Source of the DNA: Basidiobolus meristosporus CBS 931.73
Taxonomy: Eukaryota; Basidiobolomycota; Basidiobolomycetes; Basidiobolales; Basidiobolaceae
Assembly: GCA_002104905.1 (NCBI GenBank)
Contig: MCFE01000003.1
Location: 186,001-250,000, forward strand
Length of the DNA stretch: 64,000 bases
Direction: 5' to 3'
The notes beneath the pieces are model-generated. The model saw only the letters and a program-made list of their open reading frames with translations, made no database searches and was not told the origin of the DNA. Position numbers and translations under genes: made by a program. This document shows positions 43,478-56,484 of this stretch, piece by piece. How positions within the stretch are numbered: the first letter of the stretch is position 1; each line of letters starts with the position of its first letter.

Positions 43478-45906
43478 ATGTTCGCTGTAAGACGTTTTAC
43501 CCAGCTAGAGGGATGGTATCTACGTGCTGAGGTTCGCCCGCTGAAAACGAGCTCGAACGTACTCGTTAGGGCTTTCTCTGTTCAGCATTCTTTTGTTACT
43601 GAAGATTCAACGGAAACACCAGCCAAGCCTCGCCGTAGTGTGTTCGACATCGACAAAGCTGAGCTCACAGCATTTGTGAACGGTTGGGATTATGAGGGAG
43701 AGAATCTTGAGGGGGATTTTGAAACCGACGATATCGTTCGAGAGGATTCCGACTTTGTCGGCTACAAAAAGAGAAAGACCTCAAACCGTTATGTGGAGTA
43801 CGAAGAGCAGGAGCAATCAGACTACCGGAAATTGGAGTATCGTTCGCGGACGCAAAGCACGGAACACACAGGGTATGAAGTAATAGGAAGGAATAAACAT
43901 CTCGCACCTCTGAATGAGCTATCCAACTTCGAGGATGAGAAAATAGAGTTTGAGCCGATGTCAGTCAACAAAGAGAGCGATGCCTTGGACACTCTGACTG
44001 ATACTGACATTGTGTGCGATGAGAAATTAGTCTTTGAGGATGATAACGTAGAATTTGAAGAGAGAAGTGCATCATACAAGCATCAGAAGCTAAGCCATGA
44101 TGTGTCAGAGATCGACGAAAAGCTTGAATTCGAAGATGTTTCCCAGCCTCGGCAGGTAAACAAGTACAACTTCCAATTTGAGTCTAACACCAATGATTTG
44201 GGAGACTATATTCCGGGGTTGACGTACGCGCGTTGGGCACAGAATTCTAGCACTGACAAGAAAGTGATACTGGAGGACATTGACCTGGATTATGTTGAGC
44301 GGCGAACTTTTAGTCGACTGCTGCAAAAGCTTAATAACAACCCACAGCGATTGTCAAGCGATCTATTTATAGATGAAAATGTGACTGTTGAGCGCTTTCA
44401 GAAAGACGAGAAGCAATTGGAAAGGATCGCAAGAGAGCAATACTCCAACACAAACAAAGTGGACCTGCCACATTTGCGTTTGGACGTAGACGAGAAACTG
44501 CTGTATGTAGACGAATTTGGCCACGCCGCACAGAAACCCAGAAAATGGTCAAAAAAGTATGAATTTGAGAAAACTGATTTCTACTCGGAGCAGACAAACA
44601 AACGCGTTGTACCTGATGTACCACTTCCTGAGTTGCAACCCAGTGGGGTAGATCAACCAGTACAAACACCGGAACCAAGTAGCGAACAGGAGAGGCTTAG
44701 ATATGCAGATGACAAGGTAGAGACAAAAATCTGACGAGCTTCACGCGTTCCTAATAGCTAACAAGTAATCTGCTTTGGTAGACTACAGACTATTGTGATT
44801 TCAAAAAGATCCAGATCACTGGAGGCGATGGCGGAGATGGATGTGTCAGTTTCCTTAAAGCTAGGCACCGCAACAAAGGAATGCCAGATGGAGGAAACGG
44901 CGGCCAAGGCGGATCAGTATATTTTGAAGCCACAAACGATATAGTCTCGCTCCACTCAGTCAGCTTAAAAATACACGGACAGCGAGGTTCAAGTGGAAAG
45001 GCTAAACATCATGATGGGAAATCGGGGGCTGATGTACTTATACGGGTTCCTGTTGGCACTGTAATTCGTGAAGTTGAACTTTCGGAAAGAGACGCAGAGT
45101 CTTTACCGCCTAATGATGATTGCTTCATACATTATCCGGGATGGAGGAACAAGAATTTACACAACATCTTCACCGACACCATCAAACCAATCTCCATACC
45201 TCGTCAGAAATTACCCGAATTGGATTTGAAGACAGATGGGCAGAAACACCTGTTATGCTATGGCGGGTTGGGCGGCTTTGGTAACCCCTACTATGTGACC
45301 GGCCAAAACAAGTACCCAAAGTTCGCCATGAAAGGACAGAAAGGCCAAACACGTATTTTGGAATTGGAGTTGAAGACAATTGCCGATGCAGGGCTCATTG
45401 GGCTGCCCAATGCGGGGAAATCGGCATTCTTGAGGTCCGTTTCGAATGCCTATCCTAAAGTTGACTCTTATCCCTTCACTACCATACACCCATGCGTTGG
45501 CACGATTCAATACCCTGACCTATTCAATTTGACTATCGCTGATATTCCTGGGCTAGTTGAAGGGGCGCATAGGAATGTAGGACTCGGCCACTCGTTTCTG
45601 CGACACATAGAGCGTAGCAAAGTCCTAGTTTACGTTATCGACCTTGCAAGAAAAGCCCCATGGGATGACCTAAGCTTGTTGCGCAGCGAGTTGGAGCTTT
45701 ACAAGCCTGGGCTAGCACAGCGACCATCACTAGTCATAGGTAACAAAGCTGACATATCCAATGTAGCTAAGAGCAATTTTGAACACCTCCGATCCGTAGC
45801 TGAACTGCAAGTTGTTCCCGTGTCAGCCAAATTGCAAAAGAACATCAAAAAAGCTACGTCGTTACTCCGAGAGATGGTCGAGAGTGTAGCAGGTCAAGCC
45901 TGTTGA
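43478..45906 (+). CDS. MTG2: Mitochondrial Obg-family GTPase with long N-terminal extension
   Basis: 787 aa from exons 43478-44716 and 44782-45906. Obg GTPases assist large ribosomal subunit assembly, and Mtg2 acts in mitochondria. The start (MFAVRRFTQ, more Arg/Ser to residue 55) fits a targeting peptide. The glycine-rich Obg fold begins near residue 420 (KIQITGGDGGDG, PDGGNGGQGG). The G domain has G1 GLPNAGKS, switch region FTT, G3 DIPGL, G4 NKAD and G5 VSA. Between presequence and Obg fold lie about 360 charged residues found in no Obg I know. They carry recurring EKL-x-(F/Y)-x-D motifs near residues 181, 213 and 338. The extension is in phase with the Obg exon across a canonical intron. 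Confidence 0.9.
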
Positions 45907-46454
45907 ACAGCTACTGAGTAGTCTACATCTTAGTTCCTTAACAATACGACCACTTCCATCATTTTAGAAACTACGCCACTTGACTTTGCACTTGCACTTC
46001 TTTCATTTTTATGAAATTGTATCATCATTAAACCATAGATCGAGAAATCTACAGCTGTATTGCTAGTACGGAAGTTACTTTGTATCGAGAGACTAATCGT
46101 TGAGTGTGAGCTAGTCGCGCATGTATTTTAGACTCGAAGTTCACAAAAACCAGTAGCAGTCAACTTTATTTTTAAAGAGATTCAGAGATTCATTGGGCTT
46201 GCACCATCGTTAACCCCATGCAGCCGTAGTACAGTAGTTAATAATTAATTGGCCTTCTACACTGAATGACTAGAGGATTGTGACAGATATGATACTTTAG
46301 AATCCAACTTATGCTGCATCGTAAAACTAATAGGGCAGCGTAACTAACCTTGTAAAGATTTGATACCAATTCGTCAGGTGCAGGCGAGAATGCACTGTTT
46401 ATATACAAGAACTATAAATATAGGAAACGGAATTAGTTGACGGTTTGACGATGC
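45907..46454. other. Convergent intergenic region
   Basis: About 550 bp between mtg2 and the small minus-strand gene. AT-rich. No feature recognised. Confidence 0.45.
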
Positions 46455-46884
46455 TCAGACTGAGATAGAAAGCTTGAGGTTTTCCTTTACCAAAGGTTCT
46501 GAGCCCTTGTATTTGAGTTCTTTCCGAAGAAACATGATTACTGTCTGAAATTTATGGGAAGCAGTAATTTTGTATAAAGATTGTCGCAAAATCGGCGCGT
46601 TTCCTATGGCTCGAAACCGAACTACCACTATATAGTAGGAGTAAATACTTTAGTTGACTGGAAAACAAGCTTTCGAATGCAAGGCTTGAAAATAAATATA
46701 AGCCTTGACTACCTTTAGATGTGTCTTTCTTCTTATATTGAGCTAAAGGATCGGAATTTGTGAAGGGAAACCCTTGAGAAGGTGGGTTTGTATTAATAGG
46801 AGATGCCGTTTCGGTGTCATTTACGGATGGTGATAGTGGCATTGCTGGAGCCTCAGCATCGGAAGGTGTGTTAGGCATACTCAT
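46455..46884 (-). CDS. Small two-exon protein, 85 aa, unrecognised
   Basis: Exon 1 is 46884-46713 (57 codons plus one base). It is Pro/Ser/Thr/Asn-rich, beginning MSMPNTPSDAEAP and ending in a basic QYKKKDTSK. A GTAGTC donor and a TTTCAGACAG acceptor join it to exon 2 (46540-46455), which reads VIMFLRKELKYKGSEPLVKE and stops at TGA. The phase is correct and the 172-nt intron contains stops in the continuing frame. The conserved-looking amphipathic C-terminal half suggests a real small protein. It is divergent from the FANCA-like gene (200 bp). Reading through exon 1 to a 110-aa product is the alternative. Confidence 0.5.
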
Positions 46885-47084
46885 AATTCAACAAGCCTTG
46901 CTGCAGTTGGGTATACACTAATGAAAGGTCTAAATGCAATGAATCAAAATGAACTCAGTCGTGACTATGAATTCGAAGTCGGCAATAAACCAAGAATCAA
47001 TATCACGTGATATGTGCGGCTTCATATATGCTATATTTCAATAAGAAAGCCTGTGTCCAAGCGGCTTATGGCTGAGAAGGAAGT

Positions 47085-50000
47085 ATGCTAGAAAAGGATA
47101 TTGACCTTCTAAATGATCTTGACGATGGTATAGATTTCGAATCTTTTGTTTTTGAGGAGAACTATCACCCTACTCGAAAGATCATTCTACTACAAAATCT
47201 TCGCACAAAAGAAGGTACTTGCCAATCAACTTTTCATATACAACGGTGGAATACCCAATAAGTTAACGGATTCACTGGCTGCTTAAAAGCACTCAACGTA
47301 TTGCAGGCTAGTAGAAATCTCGTCGTTGAATCCCAATATCTTGGAATTCCGACTGCACGATATGCCGCACGAGAAATGGCATATTGGCTATTGAAATGTG
47401 ATACCAGTGAGCAGGTACTTTATGCCTAGGTTTAAATATTGAAGATCTTGCCCGACGTGTATTGACACTTGAATTAGTTCGAAACCATATGTGGGGTTAT
47501 TAAAAAATTCGATGCCGAGGCTCAATTTGATATGAAACGCTTCATCGGCGTGCTACTGAACTCATATGGACAAGGTAGAGAAAGGCCTACTGGAGAGAAT
47601 CTCTCGCCACAGATCTGTATCCTCTCCCTATTGTTCTGCCTTAGAACACAGCTGCCTGGATTGATGTCAGAAGAGATGATATTTGAACAATTAAAATCAG
47701 TCGAAAAATTTATTGTCTACGATTTGAAGGAAATGGTCTTGACCACAGATGGTCAACTACAAGCAAACGAGGTTTTCGATGGTTAGTCATTCAGTCCACC
47801 AAAGCAGAGTTCTACGACCACAAAAGTGTTCATAACACCGTATCGCTTAAAATAGATTTTTTGAAGAGTGCTTTGAAGATCATCAATCTATCGCTAGCAA
47901 GTGAAAATGAGAGAGAGAGTTACAGTTTCCGGCACATGAAGTTTATTGAACAGATATTCCATAGCATTTTAGAACAAGATATGACGAACTTCCTAGACTG
48001 GAGGTAAACTGCATCGATAAAACATCAGTCACAACGCCACTAATAGGTATCATGTCTGTTCAGCATTACTGCGCCGAAAATCGCTGTTTACCAATACACA
48101 CTGGACTTTATTATTCAACACACATTTGCTTTGGAGGAAGTAAAGACATCTCTGACAGTTCAGGATGTTTTCATACGTGAGGTCACACGCATATGCTGTA
48201 AGACACCATGCTCTTTGGATGAATTGAATGGAAAGCCTCAGTCAGAATTCACAAAAACCTGTGGAAATGCAGTGAATGCGATGCAAAATGGTATTCTTTG
48301 AGCTTCTAGAAATCATGTCTGCCTTTTCTAAACTAGAATATCTTCAAGATAATAGCAAGCCTTATGAATACCGACGCCCGGTTTTTGCCACTCTCCTAAA
48401 AATATTTGATACTAGCAAAGACTCTACTCTCTCCGCAACAGATCAAAGCATCGCGGTGATCAACAGTGTCATTTCGATTGGGAGACATTTAGCAGTAATT
48501 CAGATTGTTCATGTGCAAACTATACCTCAGAATGTACTGACATTGACTATGTTAGCTTCTACCTGAATTAACATGCCTCTTCGGCTTAATTCGAACCTTT
48601 TGCTCGTTTGATCCCTTATCGAACAAGGAGGCCCTTAACGTCCTTACTGACTATTTGGAGAATGCGATAGAACACTACGACTCTAATTTGCTTGTACTGG
48701 TTTTGAATTTTGCATGGATAGCTGAAAGTGAAAAGGCGTTCAGACACATTAATGGCTACCGGATTTGGGTGCAGGTAAATAATGAAGAGATCTTGAATGC
48801 AATAAGGCGCTTTCTCTGAAAATTAAGCTACTTGTAAGCGCAATATTATCCGTGAGGACGCGAGCCTTCTTTCTACGAAACGAAAAGCCCAGTTTCTCTT
48901 TACTACTTTAAGCAATATGGTTCCGTATCAATCAAGCAAAGCATTACAGGTACTTTGCAGAATTATCTCACATTCCCTGCACCTCTTTACAAAACTCAAT
49001 TTGGCTTTAGTTGAATTTACACTCTTTTTTGGGCCTCTCTCGTTGGCGAGCTATTGTCAATGATTATGTAACACTACTAAAAACGCGACTGCTGGATATG
49101 GGAGTAAGTATAATTTTGTTTTTTCCATTTAGGCTCCACTAGCTGATTATTTCCACCATCTAAAGGAATCTATACAACTGAACAAAAACTCTGTGACGCC
49201 ACAACCCGCACTCACGCAAGGCAGTCGTATGTTATCAATAGGAAAGATCCTTACCTCCTTTTCACTCTCGTCCCGCATTCCCCAAGCGTTGCTAGAATCC
49301 ATAGTGTTTCGTAACCGCTGGTACTTGAATACCTTCCTACCCGAATTGATGTACGGAGAACCACTCGAGGAAGAAATCTCTGAAAGCATTCCATCCACAA
49401 CTAGAGCGTCGTTGATTGAGAATCTGTATAAAAATGGAAAGATCGGAAAGAAACAGTACGACAGTTTTTTGGAAAGTAACCGTCAGAAAAAACTTGAGCT
49501 CGCACAAGCCGCAAGAAATAGAAACCCTGGACAACCATCAGATAGCAAATCACCCATCCTCATAGACCTTGATTCACCAGAGAAGTCACCTAATAGAAGC
49601 CCAATACCCATAAAACCGGATGTATCGCAGGAAGCCCTCTTCAAAACGATTGAGCGTTTAGTTGAAGCACTATTGGGCAGTATTGAGGATTCCTCAGATC
49701 ATAATCTCGAACGTTTAAAGCTAGACGAGAAGATCAGCGAAATTAAAACGGCAATTGCTTCACTTCTGGACATCACTTTGAACGATGAATCCCACACTAC
49801 AAAGCAAGCATCATTAGAGCACATGACCGACTGTTTGATATATGACTATAGATCTCACGAAATATATCAGAATCCACGGAAGCTACTAGATCTTTGCAAA
49901 ACTTCGAACTCTTTGACCACTTTACTGATGAACGTGATTCAACTGTTTCTTCAAGATATTCAGCATAAACAAGCGAGAAAGAGCATCAGCATTCAATGCT

Positions 50001-52709
50001 TTATTTCCTTTCTAGATATCTTGAGAACATTCAAGTCACTTCATCCCAACGTATATCTGAACCTCTATCAATCACTATACTCGAATTCCACTGCTTTTTC
50101 GACTGACGAATGCTTGATTATTGCCTTGATATGCTTGATATTGGACGCTTGGCAACCTGCCGGACATAATGGGAGATCCTCTGGATTCGTGCACATTACT
50201 GCCCTTGATCATCGTACCAACTATTCCCACCCCAAACCAATCTCATACGATCCATTCAATCGGATATCTCCTTTGAAGGCGCTCTTTGACCTCTTTATTT
50301 ACGGCAACCTCCCTACTAGCTTTCATTCACCAACTCTTTTGATGGTGCTTTGTTATGTTATCACCATTGGTTTTGGGGTTTTTAATAATCAATCTCAAGA
50401 AAACCTCGAATTACTGATCCACTCTCTTGAATCCGGGAATTTATGGTGCGAACACTTGGGTGCAACTATTGACAAAACCTATAAGCAGAATGAAGGTAAT
50501 GGCGTGACTATATAAGCGAATTGGCTCTTACCAAACTGACGTTGCTTCTACAGGCCTTGTACCCAAAGAATTTGTCTGGAAGGTTGCATTTGAACTCGAA
50601 AAGATGAAAAGCTACGACAATGTTGAACTGTTACCCAATCAGCAGCTCAGTCAAGAAATAACACAATTGCTTCCTCGCCTCCCAAAGATCTATCGCCATT
50701 CAGATTTAACCTCGTGGATCACTTGGACATTGACGCAGAAACCCAACGATCAAGGTATGCGTTAGAGAATGGAAACACCACATGTGAAATTTACTTAATA
50801 TGATTCGATAGAGCATCTCAGGAATATGATCACGACTAGATTTTATCAGCAATTCAGTAAACCTTTCGTCATAACAGAAAATGGCCCTGGAACAGCTGTC
50901 CAGCGACTAGGTGTAGGTATTTTGACATACATTCTTCGCAAGGAATTGGCACGTGCCCTCAATGCACAATCATCCGAAACTTTGAGATCACTGCAACGTA
51001 TTATTGAGATAGCCGTTAACGATACACCCTTGGAGTATAACAGCACAATACAGCTATTGAAAGACTTGCTGATGTCGCAACCGGAGAGACATCTTAACCC
51101 TCAAATGGAGTGTACAGCTGCTCAAGAGTTGACAAAATGGGCCCGGGAATGCTTGATTGCAGAACTACAAAGTATCGACACTGGAAATGACTTTTATGGA
51201 TATCAAGTCACATCTGACAAGGTAAATTACAATCTAGTGTGACATCCAATTGAAACAATCGAATAATTTGGTTAGAACAAGCAATTCTGGAGCATATATC
51301 TCGAAACTTTTCAAACCCACCTCAACCTTAGCTTCAGCGATCTCATCATTGAAGGGCTGGATAGTCAACATCCAACTAAGCAGCAAATACAAGAAACAAG
51401 CGTATGGGTTGAAATGTGTTTCTCGATGAACAAAGTCATGAATGATCCAGCATGGACGAAGCCGATCCAACTACAACTGAAAGAAGTATTCTCTCGATTC
51501 GGTGATAATTTCTGCAGTATTGAAGTTGGCTTCATTCACAATATATCATACGAAAACACCACTAATTATTTGGCCTTGGATTGTAGCAATTCTACTCGCG
51601 CTGTCCCACCTTTTTATTGGCTTTGGGCGAATGCTCAAATACCGACTTAGTGTGCTGCAGAACACATAACATTACTGTCTCGCACGCCATTAAGCAACTA
51701 CAGACCAGTGTTTCTTCGATTATAAGTGGCACGTGGTGGTATGTGTTCATACACCGATTGATAAGCTCTTGCCCCGATATCTAAAGTACTTTTAAGTGAG
51801 GGCCAACCCAGCTCCGCAGCCCAACCAGATCCATATAGTCTGGCTTGTGCCGTCCATAATCACATTGAGGATATCTTGAACTCGGCAATTTCAGAGGAAG
51901 GTGACCAAGCAGCAAGAATCGTAAGTGGGCTATCTGGTCTTCTTAAATACTTCAAACAGCATACTTCGAATCGACTATATTATGTGGAGAAGAAGAAAAA
52001 TGAGGATTTCGTTTGCATCCTTTACGAAAAGTGTGTGTGGAAAATCATACAACTGCTTTCGGAAGATTTCGTTCGTCTGGGAACAACACTTGCCTCGTTA
52101 ATATTTGGCGATACGACTTTCGCAGACCTGACTACCTTCAAGCTCACGTTCTATAAAGAGCTCGTATTAGGGATTCTATGTACACAGCCACAAGTACTGC
52201 AGACTCTTTCGTTTGAATGGCACTCGAAACATTCACCGAGATCCAAAACTCTCACTACCACTGGCCTCAGCTGGTGCCTGTATTTACAGCTTACTCTAAT
52301 TCTGACATCCAAATTAGAGAGAGATTTCGGGCCGTTTGAACCTAAATACGTGGCACGATATTACTTCATCAACGTGCTACCGGCCTATCTCAACTTTCAA
52401 CAGCATCTGTTTAGCGCATCCGCCCTGTATTACTATCCACTTGTTATCAACAACGCTGTACGACGCATGATTGAGCGCTGGAACAGCTCTCTGCTCCCCC
52501 TTGCTTCCAAAAACCCTGAAGAGATCGCTTTGGACCCCCTTTCACACGAATCCACCAAGACATTAATCACGAGTCTGTGGGCCTTGGACCCTACCATTGG
52601 TACCCAGATTAAGCAACTTTGGGTACATCTCAATCTGAAACCTAGGTGTACGGGAACACCAGTGAATCACCTGAAGAGAAAAGCACCACTTGTTATCGAA
52701 ATAGATTAA
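47085..52709 (+). CDS. FANCA: FANCA-like Fanconi anaemia core-complex protein
   Basis: 1598 aa from fifteen exons: 47085-47214, 47290-47414, 47478-47781, 47856-48003, 48064-48290, 48337-48494, 48556-48774, 48839-48949, 49011-49103, 49133-50495, 50554-50754, 50812-51221, 51276-51582, 51651-51738, 51797-52709. All phases close. FANCA belongs to the nuclear core complex that ubiquitinates FANCD2-FANCI at DNA crosslinks; the human protein has 1455 aa. The diagnostic block at about residues 551-620 has SRIPQALLES, FRNRWYLNTFLPEL, LIENLYKNGKI and YDSF, matching human IPVALLEAS, FRRPYYVSHFLPAL, FIESLKRADKI and YSTY in order and spacing. Just upstream RWRAIVNDYVTLLKTRL matches KYRSLLTDYITLAKTRL. Helical throughout. 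Some N-terminal and 51.6-kb junctions are less certain. Confidence 0.82.
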
Positions 52710-53512
52710 TCTCGCCAAACACCTCCACCCCCCTCCCCTCAACCATCCCTCGCCGATCATCCGTGTATTTATCAATAGAAATGTGATTGATTTGTGTATC
52801 ACTCCTTGAACCAAGTGACTTATCCATCAAACATCCATGCGATTGGGTCAAGGTCATAGGGCTTCGAATCGTATGATTTAGTATTGCGCTTCAATATGGA
52901 AATATTACGCGTTCGCGCCGGGTGCAGTTGGTATGTAGCGCCTACGTAATTCTCGGTGACATTCCCACAAAGCAGATATTATTGTGACCAATGATGCGGT
53001 CAGTGGCCATGTAATCTTGAGCCCCATTGGCCAAAATTGCTAGGATCAATGGATGAGAGGGAGCTTTTGAGACTGGTAGCTTCAGACATGCATCATTTCA
53101 AGGGATCAGCCATAGGATCGCCACACACATTCACAATGGAACACCCATAGAATTGGTGGATCTCCGTTAGAGAGGAGAGGAAAAATTTTCGTGACAAGTT
53201 GTCGAAAAAATTCTTGACAAGGGTAGGAATCCTCCCTTTTTTTTAAAATTTCTCCAAGCGCAAGTAGCATCCCCTCGTTCCGTATTTCTTTTTTGTTTTT
53301 TGTGTTTTATTTAGTTCCATTTTGGTGACTTTGTCAATTTCTTGTCAGTATATTTATGTATCTGTGAATGCGTTGGTGAACTGTCGTGTATTAACTTATC
53401 GTTATTGATCTATTTATTCGCTCTGTAAATCGTTGACGCTCCCTCCCCACTGTGTGTTGAATTTTGTCATTTTCCGCGAACTTTTCTTCTGGGGAACCGT
53501 CGAATTTAGAAT
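52710..53512. promoter_or_regulatory. Promoter and T-rich leader of the cold-shock-domain gene
   Basis: About 800 bp. The last 300 bp before the ATG is strongly T-rich (for example 53236-53245 and 53287-53312), as in leaders of highly expressed fungal genes. No TATA box assigned and a leader intron cannot be excluded. Confidence 0.45.
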
Positions 53513-54537
53513 ATGTCATCGGATCGTAAGACTGGTCGCGTCAAGTTCTTCAACTGTCAAAAAGGTTACGGCTTCATCATCCCTGACGATGCCGCCGAAA
53601 CTGGAACTGCTGAAAGTATGTATTTTTCAGTTTACTTTGAGATAGGTGGCCATATTCGCGACACTTGCTCGGAGGTGCTTGTTTCCAACGCATTTGTTTC
53701 TGCTTGAAAGTTTACCGATGATGGTTGTGTTTTGTGTGCCCAGTGAAAGTAGCGGGTGGCATTGTTCGTGCTATCTACTCTTGCCTCTCACGTCCTCGCC
53801 CCTTCCACTTTCCCTCAATTAATCCAAATCCCTTCGCTTGTAGTTTTCGTACATCATAGCGCTATCCATAACGATGGCGGTTTCAAGAGTCTCGCTGAGG
53901 TATCCACATACTCCTCTTCAACCTACTAATTATAAGTGCGCTGATCGTTCGCGTAATAGGGCGAAGAAGTTGAGTATGATTTAGTCCAAGGACCTAAGGG
54001 TATGCAAGCAGCCAACGTTTCAGGCCCCAACGGCGGTTCTGTTCGTGGCGCCCCCAACTTTTCTAGAGGTGGCTACGGAGGGTTAGTTCGAAGGTTACAT
54101 AAGGAACGCACATCTTGTTGCTGTTGCTAATGCCAACTCTTTCATAGTGGTTACAACAAGTTTGGAGGATACGGTGCACCAGGTAAGCATGAGGTCAGGT
54201 ACAGCTCTCGGGCGATTCTAACCCATTAATCGACCCGACTTTAGCTGGTTATGGTCATATGGCCCAGGGCGGCTATGGTCAATACCAACCCTCCGGCTAC
54301 GGTGGTCAAGGTGGATACGGACAATACCCACAATCATATGGTGGTCAGCAGAATTTCGGTAATCAAGGTGGATTTGGTGGTGCTGGCTACGGCTATGGCA
54401 ACCAATCCTTCGGCCACGGACCTGGTGGTTACGGCCAATCCTATGGCCAACAACAGCAACAACCACAGCAGCCTTACAACGGCGAGTTTAACCAGCCTTC
54501 TGGCTATGATAACTCCAACCAAGGCGCTCAATACTAA
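53513..54537 (+). CDS. Cold-shock-domain RNA-binding protein with Gly/Tyr/Gln-rich tail
   Basis: 202 aa from exons 53513-53615, 53844-53899, 53960-54081, 54148-54182 and 54245-54537. The cold-shock domain (residues about 5-72) has both RNA-binding motifs: KTGRVKFFNCQKGYGFI and FVHHSAI. The rest is a Gly/Tyr/Gln/Asn low-complexity tail typical of condensate-forming RNA-binding proteins. It probably acts in mRNA packaging or translation. The 228-nt first intron falls within the domain. The neighbouring Gda1 gene converges on it. Confidence 0.92.
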
Positions 54538-54902
54538 GGGCCAAGCCTGGCTACCAACTCTCTATTTTTACTGCAACTACTTCGTGTGACTTAACTCTTG
54601 TATTTTGAAAACATTCCAATCTATAATGTGTTAGGAGCCAAAAACCCATCAAAAAAATCCCCCATTTCCTACACGGATTATCCACTCGCGATTGCGTGAA
54701 CGGCATTTGTAGTGTATAGGTCTCTTTAACTTTCGATTTCTTTCTTGTCAAATGTCTGAGCGCAGTCCTGATCTATCTCCCCTACTTTTCTATACACCTA
54801 TGACGTGTTTCTTGTAGCGATATTCTTTTACTTCTTGAATTTTTCATTTTCTTGAGCGAAAGAACACTTTATTTAATAATAAACCACAGGAAATGTACGC
54901 AG

Positions 54903-56484
54903 TCAGTTGTCGATCTCCTTGCAGGAGGAGTACTCGTCAAGCAAAGTGAGCGCGGCACCCAGCGACCAGCTCGTCTCGATGTCGTCGATCTTCTTGGCCA
55001 CCTTCAGCGGAGTGTCCAGTGGGATCTCGTAGGCGTGGTGCAGCAAGGAGAACAGGTACGAGAGGTCTAAGCAGTCGTGGAATCTATCGGGTTGCATGAA
55101 GAACTTGACCGCCTCGCTCTCGGAGAGCTCGGGGAAAAAGGTTCTTTCACAGATCTTTTTGTTGGCCTCTTGGATCTCCCAGAGTCCAATGTTTTGCTTG
55201 AAGCCCAGGCGTTGGGTGATGTCGTGGAAGTAGGAGAATATGTAGATCTCTTGGTGGGTGAAGGTTTCGGTGAGTTTTGGTTGATAAATGCCGTTGAATG
55301 AACACGGTGACGTTGGGCATTCAACCGACTTGTCGAGCATCTTGTACATCAATTCGTGACATTGTTCCATGCCAGTGGCGATGCCTACCAGGGTGAGTGT
55401 GCGTTCGCCAGCCTCGGTGGGGATTTCCCACTTTTGAGAAGTGCGAGGGAAGAGGCAGGGGTGGGGGATGACTATCTGATGGGCTTCGCTGCTCTGAGCG
55501 ACCAATGCTTTGGCTTGTTTGCGTGCTTCCATCAGCCCATAGCCCAAGTGGCTGTGTTGGTAGAGGATATGCTCGCGTGGGCCGAATTTGAGCCTGTATT
55601 GATGCTCTTCTGGGAATTCGTGACTCTCACTAAGCGTCGGTTCGAACACGATTTGTGTAGAGCCGCCGCCTAGATCCAAAATCGCAACGGTGGGCTTCTG
55701 CTTCTCCTGACCAATGTTCTTGAGAAGATAGTTCACCGTGATCCATGCGTAGACCCCTAGGAAGTATCCAAAATGAACTTAGCTACTGAAATGCCATCCA
55801 CTGCTGCTGCTCGACTTACCTTCTTTCGCACCATCCAGAATGGCAACGCCTTCATCCTTGGTGAGCGGAAAGGGGTAATTCTCGACAAGTCTTTCTTCAA
55901 CCGCTTTCAGGATTTCAGCGCTCTTTTCTTCACCAAGCAATCTCAACCCGGCGGTGGCTTTGACGGTGATTGGGGTACATTTGTGCAAGTGTTTAGGAAT
56001 TTTCTTCAAGGCGTGATCAATCAAAGGATCCAAACTCTTCGCAGCAATGTGCGGTTCTTCGGAGTATGCCGATAGACCAGGCTCTACCTGTTCAAAAAGC
56101 TCATCAAGAAGTTTCACTTCATTTGAGCAACGCTCAAAAGTATACACATGAATCCGAGAGCCAGTTGAGCCAGCATCAATGATAGAAACATATTCTTGTT
56201 TACAGCCTAAACGGATAGTAGTCAAAGCAGAACACCATGAGTACTGCGAGTAGAAACAAGCCACAAGGTGATTTTCCAGTAGCCTTACCTGAAGGGTTGC
56301 TTGTGAAGTAAAACCAAGTAATAAAGGAAAATATGATAAGTAAGAAGATTGGCTTCACTCGATCATTCGAAAGGTCTGTGCGCTTTTCTGCAACGTTTTT
56401 CGGCACCTCCTTAGGTGAGCCTGAAGGATCGCTTTTCCCTTCCGAAGTTTCTCGCTTACGTTTAGTCAGCTTGACTTCAGTCAT
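54903..56484 (-). CDS. GDA1: Golgi nucleoside diphosphatase (GDA1/CD39 apyrase)
   Basis: 478 aa from exons 56484-56289, 56206-55820 and 55756-54903. It hydrolyses GDP/UDP released by Golgi glycosyltransferases so that nucleotide-sugar exchange can continue. A cytoplasmic basic N-terminus and one transmembrane anchor (about 45-60) give type II topology. Apyrase conserved regions are in order: ACR1 DAGSTGSR (76-83), ACR2 KATAGLR, ACR3 GVAILDGAKEGVYAWITVN, ACR4 LDLGGGSTQI, and the late ALTLLDEY near ACR5. Family cysteine pairs lie in the C-terminal half. The length is normal for the family. Confidence 0.94.

Noticed and set aside
47085-52709. Interpretation of the FANCA-like gene as Mediator subunit Med5/Nut1
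   Set aside because: Considered because both are long helical proteins. The ordered motif matches to human FANCA in the centre favour FANCA.
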